Under the pieces are notes generated by a model. It was not told the origin of the DNA and did no database searches. It saw nothing but the letters and a program-made list of their open reading frames with translations. Position numbers and translations under genes: made by a program. From Acridotheres tristis (Eukaryota > Chordata > Aves > Passeriformes > Sturnidae), in contig CM072908.1 in NCBI GenBank assembly GCA_037013685.1, forward strand, positions 3,671,001 through 3,735,000: DNA of 64,000 nucleotides, given 5' to 3'. Below, one piece after another: positions 25,501 through 36,734 of the stretch (position 1 is the first letter of the stretch; each line of letters begins with the position of its first letter).

Positions 25501-28500
25501 ATTCCACCAATTCCACGTGACTCATTGCCAGGTGTGTTGGGGAGTTTGGTTTTAATGTTTTAACCAGGTGGACGGGAATAATCTGGAGAGGCTTTACTTC
25601 AGGGCATAGTGCCACTTCCTAGAAACACACACAGTCAGTGAGCACAAAGATGCTGGATAAGGACAATTACCCGTCCCTGCAAAGCAGAGTTTTCTCATCT
25701 CTGTAGGTCACCTGCAGCAAAGAACACAAGAGTCACATCTGCAGCAGCAGCAGGTACCCCTGGACTGCTCCAGGGGACCCTGATTTGGCAGGGGGGTTGG
25801 ACTGGATGATCTCCAGAGGGCCCTTCCAACTCCAGCTATTCTGTGATAAATTGCTATAACACTTCACAGCAGCCAACCCCAGTCTCACAGTCCACCCTGA
25901 TCAGGTGTTTCTCACCTATAAACTCCTTAATTTGAAGGGAAACACTCACCTGGATGAAGGTTGAAGCCAGAAGACGAACACGGGATGAAGAGTCTCCTGT
26001 TTTAGAAAGCAAATCTGGCAGGGTTTTTTCCACACAATGAGAAGTTTCTAGCTTCCCTAGTTTGTGTTTTGGTATGTATTGGGTAATGACCATTTTTAGA
26101 AGTTTCAGGGAAGCCTGAAAAACCTAAGTTAAAAAGAAAAAGGAAACACTGAGCAAAAATAACACAGAGACCCCTATTTTCATACAATACAGTAAGACCT
26201 GTTCTTAATCTGGAAGTACAGTAACACTCTTAATGGAAGCTACTTCAGACAACTGTCTTCCAGAAAACCTGTTGCTAGGTCATAGATGAAAGGCTTCAGA
26301 AATTGTTTCATATAGAGTACCATGGTTTTCTTCTTTTCTTCTTATTAAAGGTTTATTTGATACCCAAGTGTCCTTCAAGCTCAAGCTAAGTCCCTTGAGC
26401 TGGAAATTAGAAGTTACTTCATTGCTGTATTTCAGCTTAAAACAAAGAAAAAGGATCAACCTCACTGCACATTTACTGCATCAACTCATGGCTCAGCCCA
26501 GGGCAGTTTTCTCCATCTGTTCAATGCCAGACATTGCCCAGTTGTTTTGGGAGTTTTGAGGGGCTTTGTTCTGATTTTGGATTTATTCAACAGTAGATTT
26601 ATAAACTATTTGTTCAAAGTATCCTAACCCCATGGTTCTGCAATTCTGGCTGCCAGCTCTTTGCTGGAGCATCAAACCTATCCCAACTTACTGAAGTCAC
26701 AGTGTCTTTGATGGCCCTCTTCACAAGGAACACAGCAGCCCTCAGCATGCTCCTTAAATCCTCCTTTGGAGTGTCCACTGACACTTCCATCAGCTTCTTG
26801 TACACAGTCAGTAAAGCATCTTCTCGACACGACCAGGATCTGGAATACGCCCCTGAAACCTGAGCATAGAACAAGTCTATCTCTTAAAAGGTCCCTACAG
26901 ATATTTCAATACATATTTAACATTTATACAGAGAACCAGTCTCAAAAGAACATATGAACTGAAGTGTGAAATCCCCAGGTGTTCCCAACAGGAATCTGGC
27001 CTTATTAAAAGCACACAATTTGAAATGTGGTGAGTGCAATGGGATTAACAGGTCAGGTTCATGGAGCCCTTCCAGGCACAGTGAGGGTTTCTCTCCCTTG
27101 TAAAAGACACTGGCAGTTATGGGTGTTCTGAGTCCATACCCTAAAGCAGTCTGCTGGATCCTGTCTGTTTATCAGCACATCAAGTAATTGATCATCAAAG
27201 CTACAGATTCGTAGAAATACTGAAAACAGGCATCCATAGAGCCAAGGTCAAATTTTAAGCTCAGATTCCATAATAGCAGCTCTGAACACATAAAAATCCT
27301 CTCAACACAAAGCACAGTAACACATGGGTTTGTTTTACCGGGTTTTCAGTTTGTTTTACTGGTTTTTACCAAAGTCTCTCCAAAAACTTCCACAATAGGG
27401 CTGGCTTCCCTCAGTGCCTTCTCCGTGAGTGGTTCGGGCTCCCCAGTATTGCCAGTCCTTGGAGTATCACCCATGTCCTCTTCAGTCACCTCTGGCTCAA
27501 GGTAGGCAACAGCTTCATCCACCTGCTTGCAGGCTGGGAGAGGTCTCTCATCATAAGGTAAAAATTTAACCTAGCAGAAAAGATAGATTTGTTGCTCTGG
27601 AAATGACTCGGATGTGAAGTGGTTTTATCACTAATTGGATTCACCTCAGTGCAATGTTGTCACATCAAAGCAGCATCACTCTCCAGTTAACCATGAGAAT
27701 AACCACATTATTTGGAAGGCTGAACATCATATTGTTTGCTCTGACAGTAACAGAGAGAACACTACTTACATTTTCCTTGGAAAATGCTTCCTTGGAGGTT
27801 GTGGGCTGAGTCCGAGGAGAAAGAGGGGACTGATAGGAAACAACAGGCTCAGAAGAAGCAGGATCCACCATCTGCTCTTCCAGCACAGGCTCTGCCCTGC
27901 GGGACTCTCCTTGGAGTGGGTCTGGGGGCTCAGGAGGGGAGCTCTGGGAGCTCTCAGTGCCACTCACAGATCTCAAAGGCAACTCAGGTGGCTTTTGGAT
28001 CTGAGAAAGGGAAGAAGATTTTTACTGCAAGGCTAAAAAAGTGCTAAAATCAGTCAGTACAGCTACAACGCTGTCAAAGGGCTTCTGGGGATTTCAAGTA
28101 AACATTGAACCTGGCTCACAGGTGTGTCATCATTCCCACTGGATGCAGCTTTGTGAAAGAGTCAGAAAATAATTCTGTGTGGGTGCATGTGTGGAGAGAT
28201 TATAAAACTTCCTGTTCTGAGAACATTACATAACTGTACGTATATAAAAAATCACATGGATTCTGTACGGCCTTGATACCACCCTAAGCCTCCTCTACCC
28301 CTCCAAAATATGAGAAAGTACCTTACTCATCTGCATCAGGTAGTCTTGAAATTATGCAAAACATTCAGGATTCTAATGCCATTTTCTTGTGACCTCAACA
28401 GTTTAATGGGATTTATGGAGAATTAAGCATGTTCATAAAACACCACATTCAGAGTCTGAGTCTGGAGAAATCCACAATCCAAACAGAAAACTGAGACACT

Positions 28501-31500
28501 TCAGTAAATCTCAAAATTTCCATTAACCCGTAAATGAAGTTTGGTTGCTCTGCTATTTCTTTTTAGAACACCCTCCTGAGTTTGGACTAACAGCACCCAC
28601 CAGCAGCTGTGCATCCAGGAGGTCATGCAGCTCCAGCTGCTGGTACACTTTCAGCCTGTACTCATCCATCTGCTCCTTCTTTTTCTTGGCAAGGTCATAA
28701 TCCTCCTTCTCCACCGCGTAACGCTTCTCCACCTCGTACCGGCCGAGTCGCTCGCCCACCTAGGATTGGTACAAACACCTGGCAATCACCTTACTGAACA
28801 TTTCTTGGAGTCACTATACTGAGCATTTCTTGGAATCACCTTACTCTACTTGCTTCATTGCTTCCAGCCAATTAATCAAGCTATCTGATTTTATAATTAT
28901 TCTCTTGGGAAATATATTGAAAATCATTATGATTCCACACAAACAGCAAGGCCCTGATGGGCCACTGGAATTCTGCTCCACTTAGGTGTCAAAGATCTTC
29001 CAACAGCACCTTCTGCAAGTCTGCAATGGCCTGTTTGAGCTTCTTGGCGTGGTCGTAGCACTCGAGACGCACGGCCTCCCGCTTCTTCTCATCCAGCCTC
29101 CGGATTATCTGAGCCACTTCTGGGTCCTGGTACATGTCAAAGGCCAAATCGTCCAGAGGTGAAATGGAGTCACGTTTCCTGAAAGCATAAAATGAATAAA
29201 GTAAACCACAATAAGTGATTTACTCTCTTTTCAATAGCAGGGAATTAACAAAACACAGAGATCAACAACTACTTTACACCAAGCAGAGGTTTTGCCAGGG
29301 TATATGCAAGGAACATCCTTACCCAAGGTAAGTTCCATCTAAGGCAGGGTCATCCAATTTGATTCCCAAGTAGTGATCTATCAGCTTATCTCTGGAAGGC
29401 TTTGGAAGGGTGGAAAAAAAAAAATCTTAATGCACATTCACCAACATCAGGTGTGTGTTCAAGACAGAATTCTGACTTGCCACAGCCAACCAACATCAGC
29501 TCTGCAACCTAGAGAACTTGTATTTTGGGGCACATTGAAGCAAGAGAACCTGGAGATGCTGAAAATTAAAATGTTCCAACTAATTATATTTTAATTTTTT
29601 TATTCCCATATAAGGCTCAGCTTTCTTGGTTCAAGAGAACATTAAAAATAAATTAATGCAACACAGTTCCGCTAAGGCAAAGAGTTGACACAAGAAAGGT
29701 TCCTCCCATTACACCAGGAACCTGCACTTGAAGAAATGGAGCATCAGTAAAAGGACAGTGAGGCTTTGGACTTACACTGCTCATGCTGTCAATGCCATAG
29801 TCTGCTGGTTCCCCAATAATGTTCACAGCCACCAAGGCAACCTGCAGAAATTCACAGAAAATGGAAATGTGTAAGCTCATTCCTCTTTTCTTGGAAAAAA
29901 AACAGGGCCCGTGGTCAGGAGTGAGATATGGAAGCAGAGAGAAGCACTGAGTCCTAAATGTGCCTCCTGCTGCATTGAAAATGTATCACCAAATCTACAA
30001 CCCCATTGTGGTCGCAGCAGAACTGAGGCAGGTGTTTGTGTGTCTGTACCATGGTGGCTGTAAAACATCTTCACTTCATGCCACAACAGATTCAAAACAC
30101 TTAGAGTGGCTTTGTGACCCCAAAGCCGCTCTCAGAGGGAGCTCCTTGTCCTCAACACAGACCTTGCTGTGTGGGCTAAACCTCAGCACAAACAAGAGTG
30201 ACAATGTGCCCTTGACTCGTTTGTTCTGGATGAGGTGCATCCACCTGATCCAAACCCACTTCTAACCTGTTATTTGTGCTTTGTGCTTCAAAACAAACTA
30301 AAACACAGGAGCTTTCAACCAACATTTTTTGCTTCTACAAATCAAGGGAGTAGATCTCTGTGCCTGCTCTTTACTATGAAACTGTCAGCTAGGTTACCAG
30401 GTAAAGACTTCTAACTCACCTGCCCATACAAGTTGTATTTATTGACATAATTTTTATGGAAAATCAGCTTCAGGTACTGGCCAACTGCATCCATGTACAC
30501 AGATTTCAACTCTCGAGCTCTGAAATCAGTCTTCTCGTTGTCTGAGAGAGGGACATAACTGGAAAGGAAAACATAACACATGAGCAGAGGATACATCCAA
30601 ACACACAGGTGGATTTCTGACCCTCAGGTTTATAACTCCCTCATAACTGAAACAATGTGTGCTGTCACCTGGCAAGGCAATTCACCTGCATCTCCAGCTT
30701 TGTCATGGATCTACACAAGTCCAGGATCTCTCAGCTGCTCACACAGCATGTCCACATCACACACAACCCAAAGTACTATATTCCCCTGAAGCTTTTCTGA
30801 TTAAGACAATAAACTGATCCAGAACTTTCTGTCTCACCCAAGTCTCTGAAACCTCTCTGACTGATATGGAGCAAAGTATTCAGGCAGACTTTCACTGATG
30901 TAGAACTCAATTTTGCTTGCAATCATGTACTGGTGAGCGAGCAGCTGCAGCTTTCGGATCCGACACCTCTCCACCAACTGCAGGATGATTTCTTGGGGGT
31001 ACTGACAGAGCCTGAAAGTGACACAGTTTCTGAATTCAATCACCGTTTCAAAGCAGACTTCACTTCCAACTTGAGCAACATTTAATTATGGAACTTTCAA
31101 GTTATTAACTGTAAGCCAATATTATAAATATTGTAAGAATCCCAAGAGTACAGTGGAAACACTTTTCCCTTCCCTTTACTGCATGCACATGTTCAGGTGC
31201 CCCACGCATGTTTAGAAGATGTGCTGAGTCAAATGAATTTTTCATACTAACAAAGCAGTTGCAAACTCCAAGACTGCCAAGAACAAAAACAGTTCCCATT
31301 TTCATTTTCTAGGACTTTATTTAAATACAATGCGGTGCCTTTGGGTGTTAATCAAGGTGCTTTTTTTTTCCCCCCAGGATGAGGGTTCCATGGGATTAAA
31401 GTAACTTTTGCTTTATCAGTTTGGTTTGGGATACTGTAAACTGCTCTGACCATGCACGGTACATCTGCCCCTCGTTTAAAATGTGGTGCTTCAGAAATTC

Positions 31501-31642
31501 AGTGCTCCAAGACCATCCCCTCACAGTACCTGGGCGATCGCCACCCGTTCACTGTCGGCGCATGAACCATCAGCTCCCGAGCACTGAACCCATCCTCGTG
31601 TCCCGACGAACTGACCACCGTGAAACCGATCTTGTGTGGCAT
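19505..31642 (-). CDS. CEP104: Centrosomal protein of 104 kDa
   Basis: 21 coding exons: 31642-31530, 31011-30838, 30558-30420, 29841-29776, 29399-29323, 29178-29010, 28759-28601, 28000-27770, 27570-27370, 26859-26692, 26123-25950, 25618-25442, 24399-24193, 23730-23614, 23217-23181, 23102-23021, 22411-22303, 22032-21894, 21215-21148, 20908-20818, 19638-19505. Sum 2832 nt, 943 residues (human about 925). CEP104 is a ciliary-tip and centriole-distal-end protein that binds tubulin, CP110 and EB1; human mutations cause Joubert syndrome. Visible parts: N-terminal beta-sandwich (MPHKIGFTVVSSSGHEDGFS onward), coiled coil with DLAFDMYQDPEVAQIIRRLD, a central TOG domain (about 440-690), a second coiled coil, then a CxxC/HxxxC zinc-finger array (CIFCGERSE, CEHCKQ, CPRCREAV, CPLCHENF). 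The C-terminal EB1-binding SKIP motif reads SKIR here. Exon 5 uses an unusual AAAG acceptor, the only choice keeping the conserved SRDKLIDHYLG in frame. Shares a bidirectional promoter with DFFB. Confidence 0.96.
21375..21680 (-). mobile_element. Degenerate CR1 LINE fragment
   Basis: Reverse-orientation CR1: atcactggattggaaggaac, then gaccacaattaggtcacccc and ttccccatagcagaggtgac segments. It lies in the CEP104 intron between exons 19 and 18. Confidence 0.7.
24480..25005 (-). mobile_element. Possible LTR-type insertion in CEP104 intron
   Basis: An AT-rich block in the intron between CEP104 exons 13 and 12. It includes a minus-strand AATAAA (24545-24550) next to gttcaggcttggctgtttat and ends near a 15-A run. 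The layout resembles a solo avian retroviral LTR in minus orientation, but I could not define both ends or a target duplication. It could instead be unique intron sequence. Confidence 0.3.
25190..25370 (-). mobile_element. CR1 LINE 3' fragment
   Basis: Reverse-orientation CR1 3' end: catagaataccagaatggtt, ggttgaaagagatcttaaag and gaccaggttgctccaagacc. It lies in the CEP104 intron upstream of exon 13. Confidence 0.8.
25785..25850 (+). mobile_element. CR1 LINE 3' terminal fragment
   Basis: Plus-orientation CR1 3' end: ggttggactggatgatctcc followed by cccttccaactccagctatt and the tctgtgat terminus. Located in the CEP104 intron between exons 12 and 11. Confidence 0.8.
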
Positions 31643-32049
31643 CCTGGGGAGCTGAACAGGTCACAGCCACCGCCTTCCAACTTAAACTCATCCCTGGAAG
31701 GATGACAAAAACCCACTGAACCACCACAGTCAAAGAATTGCATCCTGTGATCTGTCGAGTTAGTAGATGATGAGTGCAAATATATATTCCCTTTAATTAA
31801 TACTGGCACTATTAATGTTCTTTTGGTGCGGGTTTCATCAGTGCTGAGCAAAACGAGGATTTAGATCACTTGCAGAGCAGCCTGCCAATAAATTAAACCT
31901 GCTAATCCAAGATGAACCTTGAAACTAAGAGTTCCAAATACATACAGGAGCAACCTGTACCAAACCTGTACCTGCACCATGCTCTGTGTGTTGGAGTCGG
32001 AAGAACAAAAAGCAAAGCAGAAGGTCAGTTTAGTCTCTTTGGGTAAGCC

Positions 32050-32660
32050 ACGCACCCACCGCGGCTACTGCAGGGGACACAAGCACCGGGCCCACCGCTG
32101 CCCACCCCGGGCCGTGCCGCTGTTACGGCACCAACTCCGGCCCCGGCCCTCCCTCCCCGCGCCGGTCCCAACCCCGCAGGAGCCGCAGGCCCGGAAGGGT
32201 CACGGCCGCACCGTTCCGGGGCTCAGCCAGGACGGGCGGCGGACAAAGCCCGCGGGGGCCTGGCGGGAGCTCGGGGGGTGCCTGGGGCGGAGGGAGAGCG
32301 GAGCGCGGGGGAAAGCGCCGGGCCGGGCCGGGCCGGGCCGGGCCCCACCTGGCTCAGCGCGGCCCCATCGCCGCTCTCATGGCAACGCGGCCCCGCCGCG
32401 CAGGCGCGACCGCCCCGCCGGCCCCGGGGCGCCTGCGCGGGGCGGCCCCGGCCCCGACACCGAGCCTGGCACCGGCACCGGGCGGGGAGCGGCACCGGCC
32501 CGGCCCGGCCATGGCGGAGTCGCTGCGGCCCTTCCGCCTGCGCGGCTGCGGCGGCCCGCAGAAGTTCGGGGTGGCGGCCGGGAGCCTGCGTGGGTTGCTG
32601 AGGAAAGGCTGCCGGCTGCTGCAGGTGCGGACCGGAGCGGACAATACCGGGCTGTGGATG
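32050..32660. promoter_or_regulatory. Bidirectional CpG-island promoter, CEP104 / DFFB
   Basis: Dense CpG island between the divergent genes. A good minus-strand donor (CCAG then GTGGGG) at 32349/32348 marks the end of a likely non-coding CEP104 first exon. It would splice to an acceptor just before the ATG-containing exon at 31642. The DFFB ATG is at 32511. A gggccgggcc tandem at about 32320-32342 could form a G-quadruplex. The same head-to-head arrangement exists in human. Confidence 0.75.
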
Positions 32661-35600
32661 GTGCGGGATGGGCGGGGGGCTGCCGGGTGCTAGAGCGACG
32701 GGACGATACCGGGCTGGGATGCTGCTTACCGATGCGGGGCGGATCTGCTGAGGCTGGGCGGTAACGGGACTACCGGGTGCCGGGACTCCGTGCCGGGGCT
32801 GCCCGGTGCGACGCGTACTGAGCCGCAGCCGCTGCGGTCGGGGCTGCCCGGAGCCCGAGACCGCCCGGAGCCGGGGACCGCCCGGAGCCGGGGTCCCGCC
32901 CGGAGCCGGGTCCCGCTCGGAGCCGGGGTCCCGCCCGGAGCCGGAGACCGCCCGGAGCCGGGGTCCCGCCCGGAGCCGGAGACCGCCCGGAGCCGGAGAC
33001 CGCCCGGAGCCGGGGTCCCGCCCGGAGCCGGAGACCGCCCGGAGCCGGGGTCCCGCCCGGAGCCGGGGTCCCGCCCGGAGCCGGGGTCCCGCCCGGAGCC
33101 GGAGACCGCCCGGAGCCGGAGACCGCCCGGAGCCGGAGACCGCCCGGAGCCGGGGTCTCACCCGCTCCTCACCCGCCCGTGGGGCAGCTTCCCTTGGCAG
33201 GCAGCCGCCTGTGCCTCTACGAGGACGGCACGGAACTGACCGAGAGCTTCTTCCGAGCGCTGCCGCCGCAGACGGAGCTGGTGCTGCTGGGCCCCGGAGA
33301 GAGCTGGCGGGGCTGTGAGTGCGGGGCCGGGCGGGGGGCGCGGGGGCAGCGCCGGGCCCGGGGGCTCAGCCGGTGCCGCCTCACCTGCCCCAGGTGCCGG
33401 CGACATCGAGCGGCTCCTGGCCGCGTTCTGCAGCCAGCAGGGCGCTGTGGTGGAGGCTGCGCGGAAGCTGCTGACGGACGAGCGGGCTCCCCACAGGCAG
33501 AAGCTGCTGGCGGATCTCATCCACAACCTGAGCGAAAACATCCTGGCCGAGGACAAGGAAGACGACAAGAAATGGTTTGAAGGTGTGTTTGTTGCCGTAG
33601 GAAGCTGCTGTTGGACTCCCAGGTCTTGCTCTGTTCTGAAAAGTCATTTATGTCAGTTTTGTTGCTCTTAAAGCAAAGTTTGGGAGCTCTTCTGGCTGAT
33701 GGGATTGGGTACTTGGTCAGGGGTTTAGTTATCCCTTCCATTAGTATGCGTCTTTAGGTTTCTTTAAAGTATATGCACGTTTACTATCAGATAATGGGTT
33801 TTTTTAAATGCTGTTCCCTACTGCTTTATTAAGATACCTCTAGAATACACTTCCCTCTATTAATATAAATCTGCATTTATGATGTTTTAATGATTTGGTA
33901 ATGGTATATGGATAACTTGCACATCTCTGCCAGCTAACCATGCTTTATATTTTCTTTACACTCTTTAAGTTTCCCTTTCCATTCCCAAGCAATTACTGCA
34001 GTTCTTCCACAAAAATTCTGTTTTCCTTTCACAATCTCTTGGTGTGCCACATATACACAGTAACAAGAAACATGTAACAATTCCAGCTACTGCTCTCTCA
34101 GCAGATGCTCTATAGCATTCTTTTAAGTGCTTAAGAGCAGGTAAATTTTTTTTAAAAAAAGGTTAATTAAAAAACCTGTGCAACCTGAGGTAGTGGCAAG
34201 CCAGGATGAACTCCCAGCTGGACAGGAGCTGTGCTGAGGTACAAAATAATTTCGTTCCCTCCAGGGCTGGAGTCTCGGTTCAAGAACAAATCCAGCTACA
34301 TGAGGCACAGCTGTGAGAGCAGAATGCGGGGCTATATGAGAGAGGTAAAATTTCTGTTGAATAACTTATGTCAGGCTGTAACAGTAATTCTGTGGCTGCA
34401 GGAATATAAGGTACTTCTACAGTGTAACAGTGTGATTGTAGAAAAGAGCCTCAGGCTGCCACAAGAACAGAGGAGTGATTGTTGGGTTTCTCCCCTCTAG
34501 GTTAGTGGTTTTATTTCAAACGTTCATCCTGCAGCACGAGATGCCTACAGAGGGATAATCGACCTGATGGCAGATAAACTGAAATCTGTGAAGTACAACG
34601 GGTGCTACTTTGACAGAAGGGAGGAGGAGGAGGCAGCACGCCTGTGCACCACAGAGGGGTGGTTCTCCTGTCAGGTACCCGCAGCCTTCCTGAAGAATCA
34701 CCTAATGGTTTGGGTTGGAAGGGACTTAAAGATCATCTCGTTCCACCCCTGCTATGGGCAGGGACACCTTCCACTAGCCCAGTTTGCTCCCAGCCCATCC
34801 AACATAGCCTTGGACACTTCCAGGGATGGGGCAGCCACAGCTTCTCTGGGCAACCTGTGCCAGGACCTTACCACCCTCATAGGGAAGAATTTCTTTTGTA
34901 TACTTGACTTAAACTTCCCCTTTTTTAAGTTTGATCCCATTCCTCCCTCAACATCAGAGGAAGGAAACAGCTTCCTGGGTGCATTGTCAGGCTGGGGGGG
35001 ATGAGGGGTGCAGGATCTCTCTGGTTCACTAGCATGTGGCAGGACTACAATGGGGTGACGAGTGTGACATCTTTCACAGGGACCTTTTGACAGAGATGAC
35101 TGCCCATGTAAGCATTCCATCAACCCCTACAGCAACAGGGAAAGCAGGATCCTCTTCAGCACCTGGAATCTCGACCACATGTATGTACAAAGTGTTAATC
35201 CAGGCCTACCTGCTTTGTGGCCTTCATCAGAAAGGTTTAGCCTTATTCCCTTCCCCCCAGTGTGCAGTCAGCTCTCCTGAGAATATGTTGTGAGAAAAGG
35301 TGCTGGGATGCTGCAGCTGTTAAGAGGACAAAACCCTTAAGACAGATGAAATGCTTCCTCTCATTAGCTGCTTTGCTTCTGTGCAGATTTTCTTTGTATG
35401 GAAGCAAACCCCTCCTCACTGCATTATCCATGTGAATTCTCCTCTCTGGCAAAACCCCCTCTGACTCTTTTCAAATGTTGGTGTGAAGCAAACAAGATTT
35501 GCTGAACTAATTTCCTTGGGGAAAAAATTCATATGCCTAGTTATGGAGAAAGAATTCCAGTTCTGTCTGGCTCTGAAAGGAAGATGGAGGCTTGATTATT

Positions 35601-35863
35601 CTGAAAAAAAACTCCTGATGGCAATATTGTCTTCTGTGTCCCCAAGAATTGAGAAGAAACGTGCTGTTGTCCCAGAACTGGCAGAAGCTGTCAAAACACG
35701 AGATGGGAGAGAAGTGAACTGGGAATATTTCTATCAGCTGCTGTTTACCCTGGATAATTTAAAACTTGTACATATTGCTTGCCATAAGAAAACCAATCAT
35801 AACCTCAGCTGTGACAAAACCAGAATTTACAGAAAGAGGAAGCAAATCCATGAGATTTCCTAG
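32511..35863 (+). CDS. DFFB: DNA fragmentation factor beta (caspase-activated DNase)
   Basis: Seven coding exons: 32511-32624, 33188-33314, 33394-33582, 34265-34344, 34501-34674, 35080-35180 and 35647-35863. All are GT-AG with consistent phases, giving 333 residues (human 338). DFFB/CAD is the nuclease that cuts chromatin between nucleosomes in apoptosis after caspase-3 removes its inhibitor and chaperone DFFA/ICAD. Residues 1-80 form the CIDE-N domain (FGVAAGSLRGLLRKGCRLLQ, LCLYEDGTELTE). The nuclease core has WFEGLESRFKNKSSYMRHSC, CTTEGWFSCQGPFD, HSINPYSNRESRILFSTWNL and DH, and the catalytic HKKTNH at 308-313, matching the His-Lys-His cluster of mammalian CAD. The C-terminal tail is shorter than in mammals: only one basic cluster (RKRK) remains before HEIS and the stop. 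Confidence 0.97.
32845..33165. repeat. 18-bp GC-rich minisatellite in DFFB intron 1
   Basis: About 17 tandem copies of an 18-bp unit in two main versions, one with gccggagaccgcccg and one with gccggggtcccgcccg, in irregular alternation. It makes up most of the 563-bp intron 1 and ends about 20 bp before the exon 2 acceptor. Units are multiples of three, so spurious open frames cross it on both strands. Confidence 0.95.
34690..34965 (-). mobile_element. CR1 LINE 3' fragment in DFFB intron 5
   Basis: A well-preserved reverse-orientation CR1 end: aatggtttgggttggaaggg, gggcagggacaccttccact, ggccttggacacttccaggg and catagggaagaatttctttt. It begins within 20 bp of the exon 5 donor at 34674. Confidence 0.9.
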
Positions 35864-36734
35864 TGCTGTCTCTGGAAGGGACCTGCTGCTTTTTTCAATC
35901 ATGTCAGTCTGTTGTTTTTAAATAGCTCCAATTTCTTAAATAAGAACTATTTGAGAGTCCCTGGCACAAGACTGGCTGGGTAACCCAACCAGAGCCTCAC
36001 AAAGCACACTCCAATATCCATTTAATTCTCCTCTCCTGCCTTCCCACTCCTTACCAGCTTCCCTCAGTTCAATTCAAGTGTGATAAAGGTATGAAATGAG
36101 CTGACACTGATTCTACCCTGTCATCTCAGGCCAGCGTTGGCCCAAAGCTCACAGTATACAGAAATGAAACTTGGACAAAACATTTCTTACAAACGAACCT
36201 GCAGGGGCTCATAGACTCCTATTCCTCTGGAGATTAAGCCAAACAAAGGATTTAGGATCATGTTTTACTCTGTGCCTTTTGCAGGTAGCAGTCAGTGTAT
36301 TTCAGGAACGCCAAAAGTGGTTCAGCAGCAAAGCTGCCACCTCACTTGTGCCAAACTCCTGCCCTCATCCCCACCTGCTCCTTTGCCACAGCTTCAGACA
36401 TACATGTCCCAGAAGGAAGAGCAAGGCCATGACATATTCCCACATTTTTGCTTTTCCCACCTTTGATTGCCATCGCCCTCTCCTTCCTAACACTTCCTGC
36501 CTCTTCAGCTTGAGTTTGCTTGACACACCAACAGCAAGGACAGCTATAATGATCATGTTTACAGTCATGTTCACCCACTGCCTTGGAGAATATTGCTTGG
36601 GTAAAACATTTCCTACCTCAGGCAGCAAATCAGGAATAGTTCTATTTTTTTACTTGAATTTTTTTTTAATAGCAGCTGATAACTACTGAACTTTTGGAAT
36701 TGTCAGTGTAAACCGTGTGAACTTTTTAAATAAA
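35864..36734 (+). other. DFFB 3' UTR with poly(A) signal
   Basis: Non-coding sequence following the DFFB stop, ending at AATAAA (36729-36734) and followed by a (TG)n stretch near 36761. An internal open frame at 36171-36689 has no family resemblance and is regarded as chance. Confidence 0.6.

Noticed and set aside
32223..33239. Several long Arg/Pro/Gly-rich frames on both strands
   Set aside because: They arise from the CpG island and the 18-bp minisatellite of DFFB intron 1. GC-rich DNA lacks stop codons.
36171..36689. 172-codon plus-strand frame after DFFB
   Set aside because: Located in the DFFB 3' UTR, without domain resemblance or splice signals.
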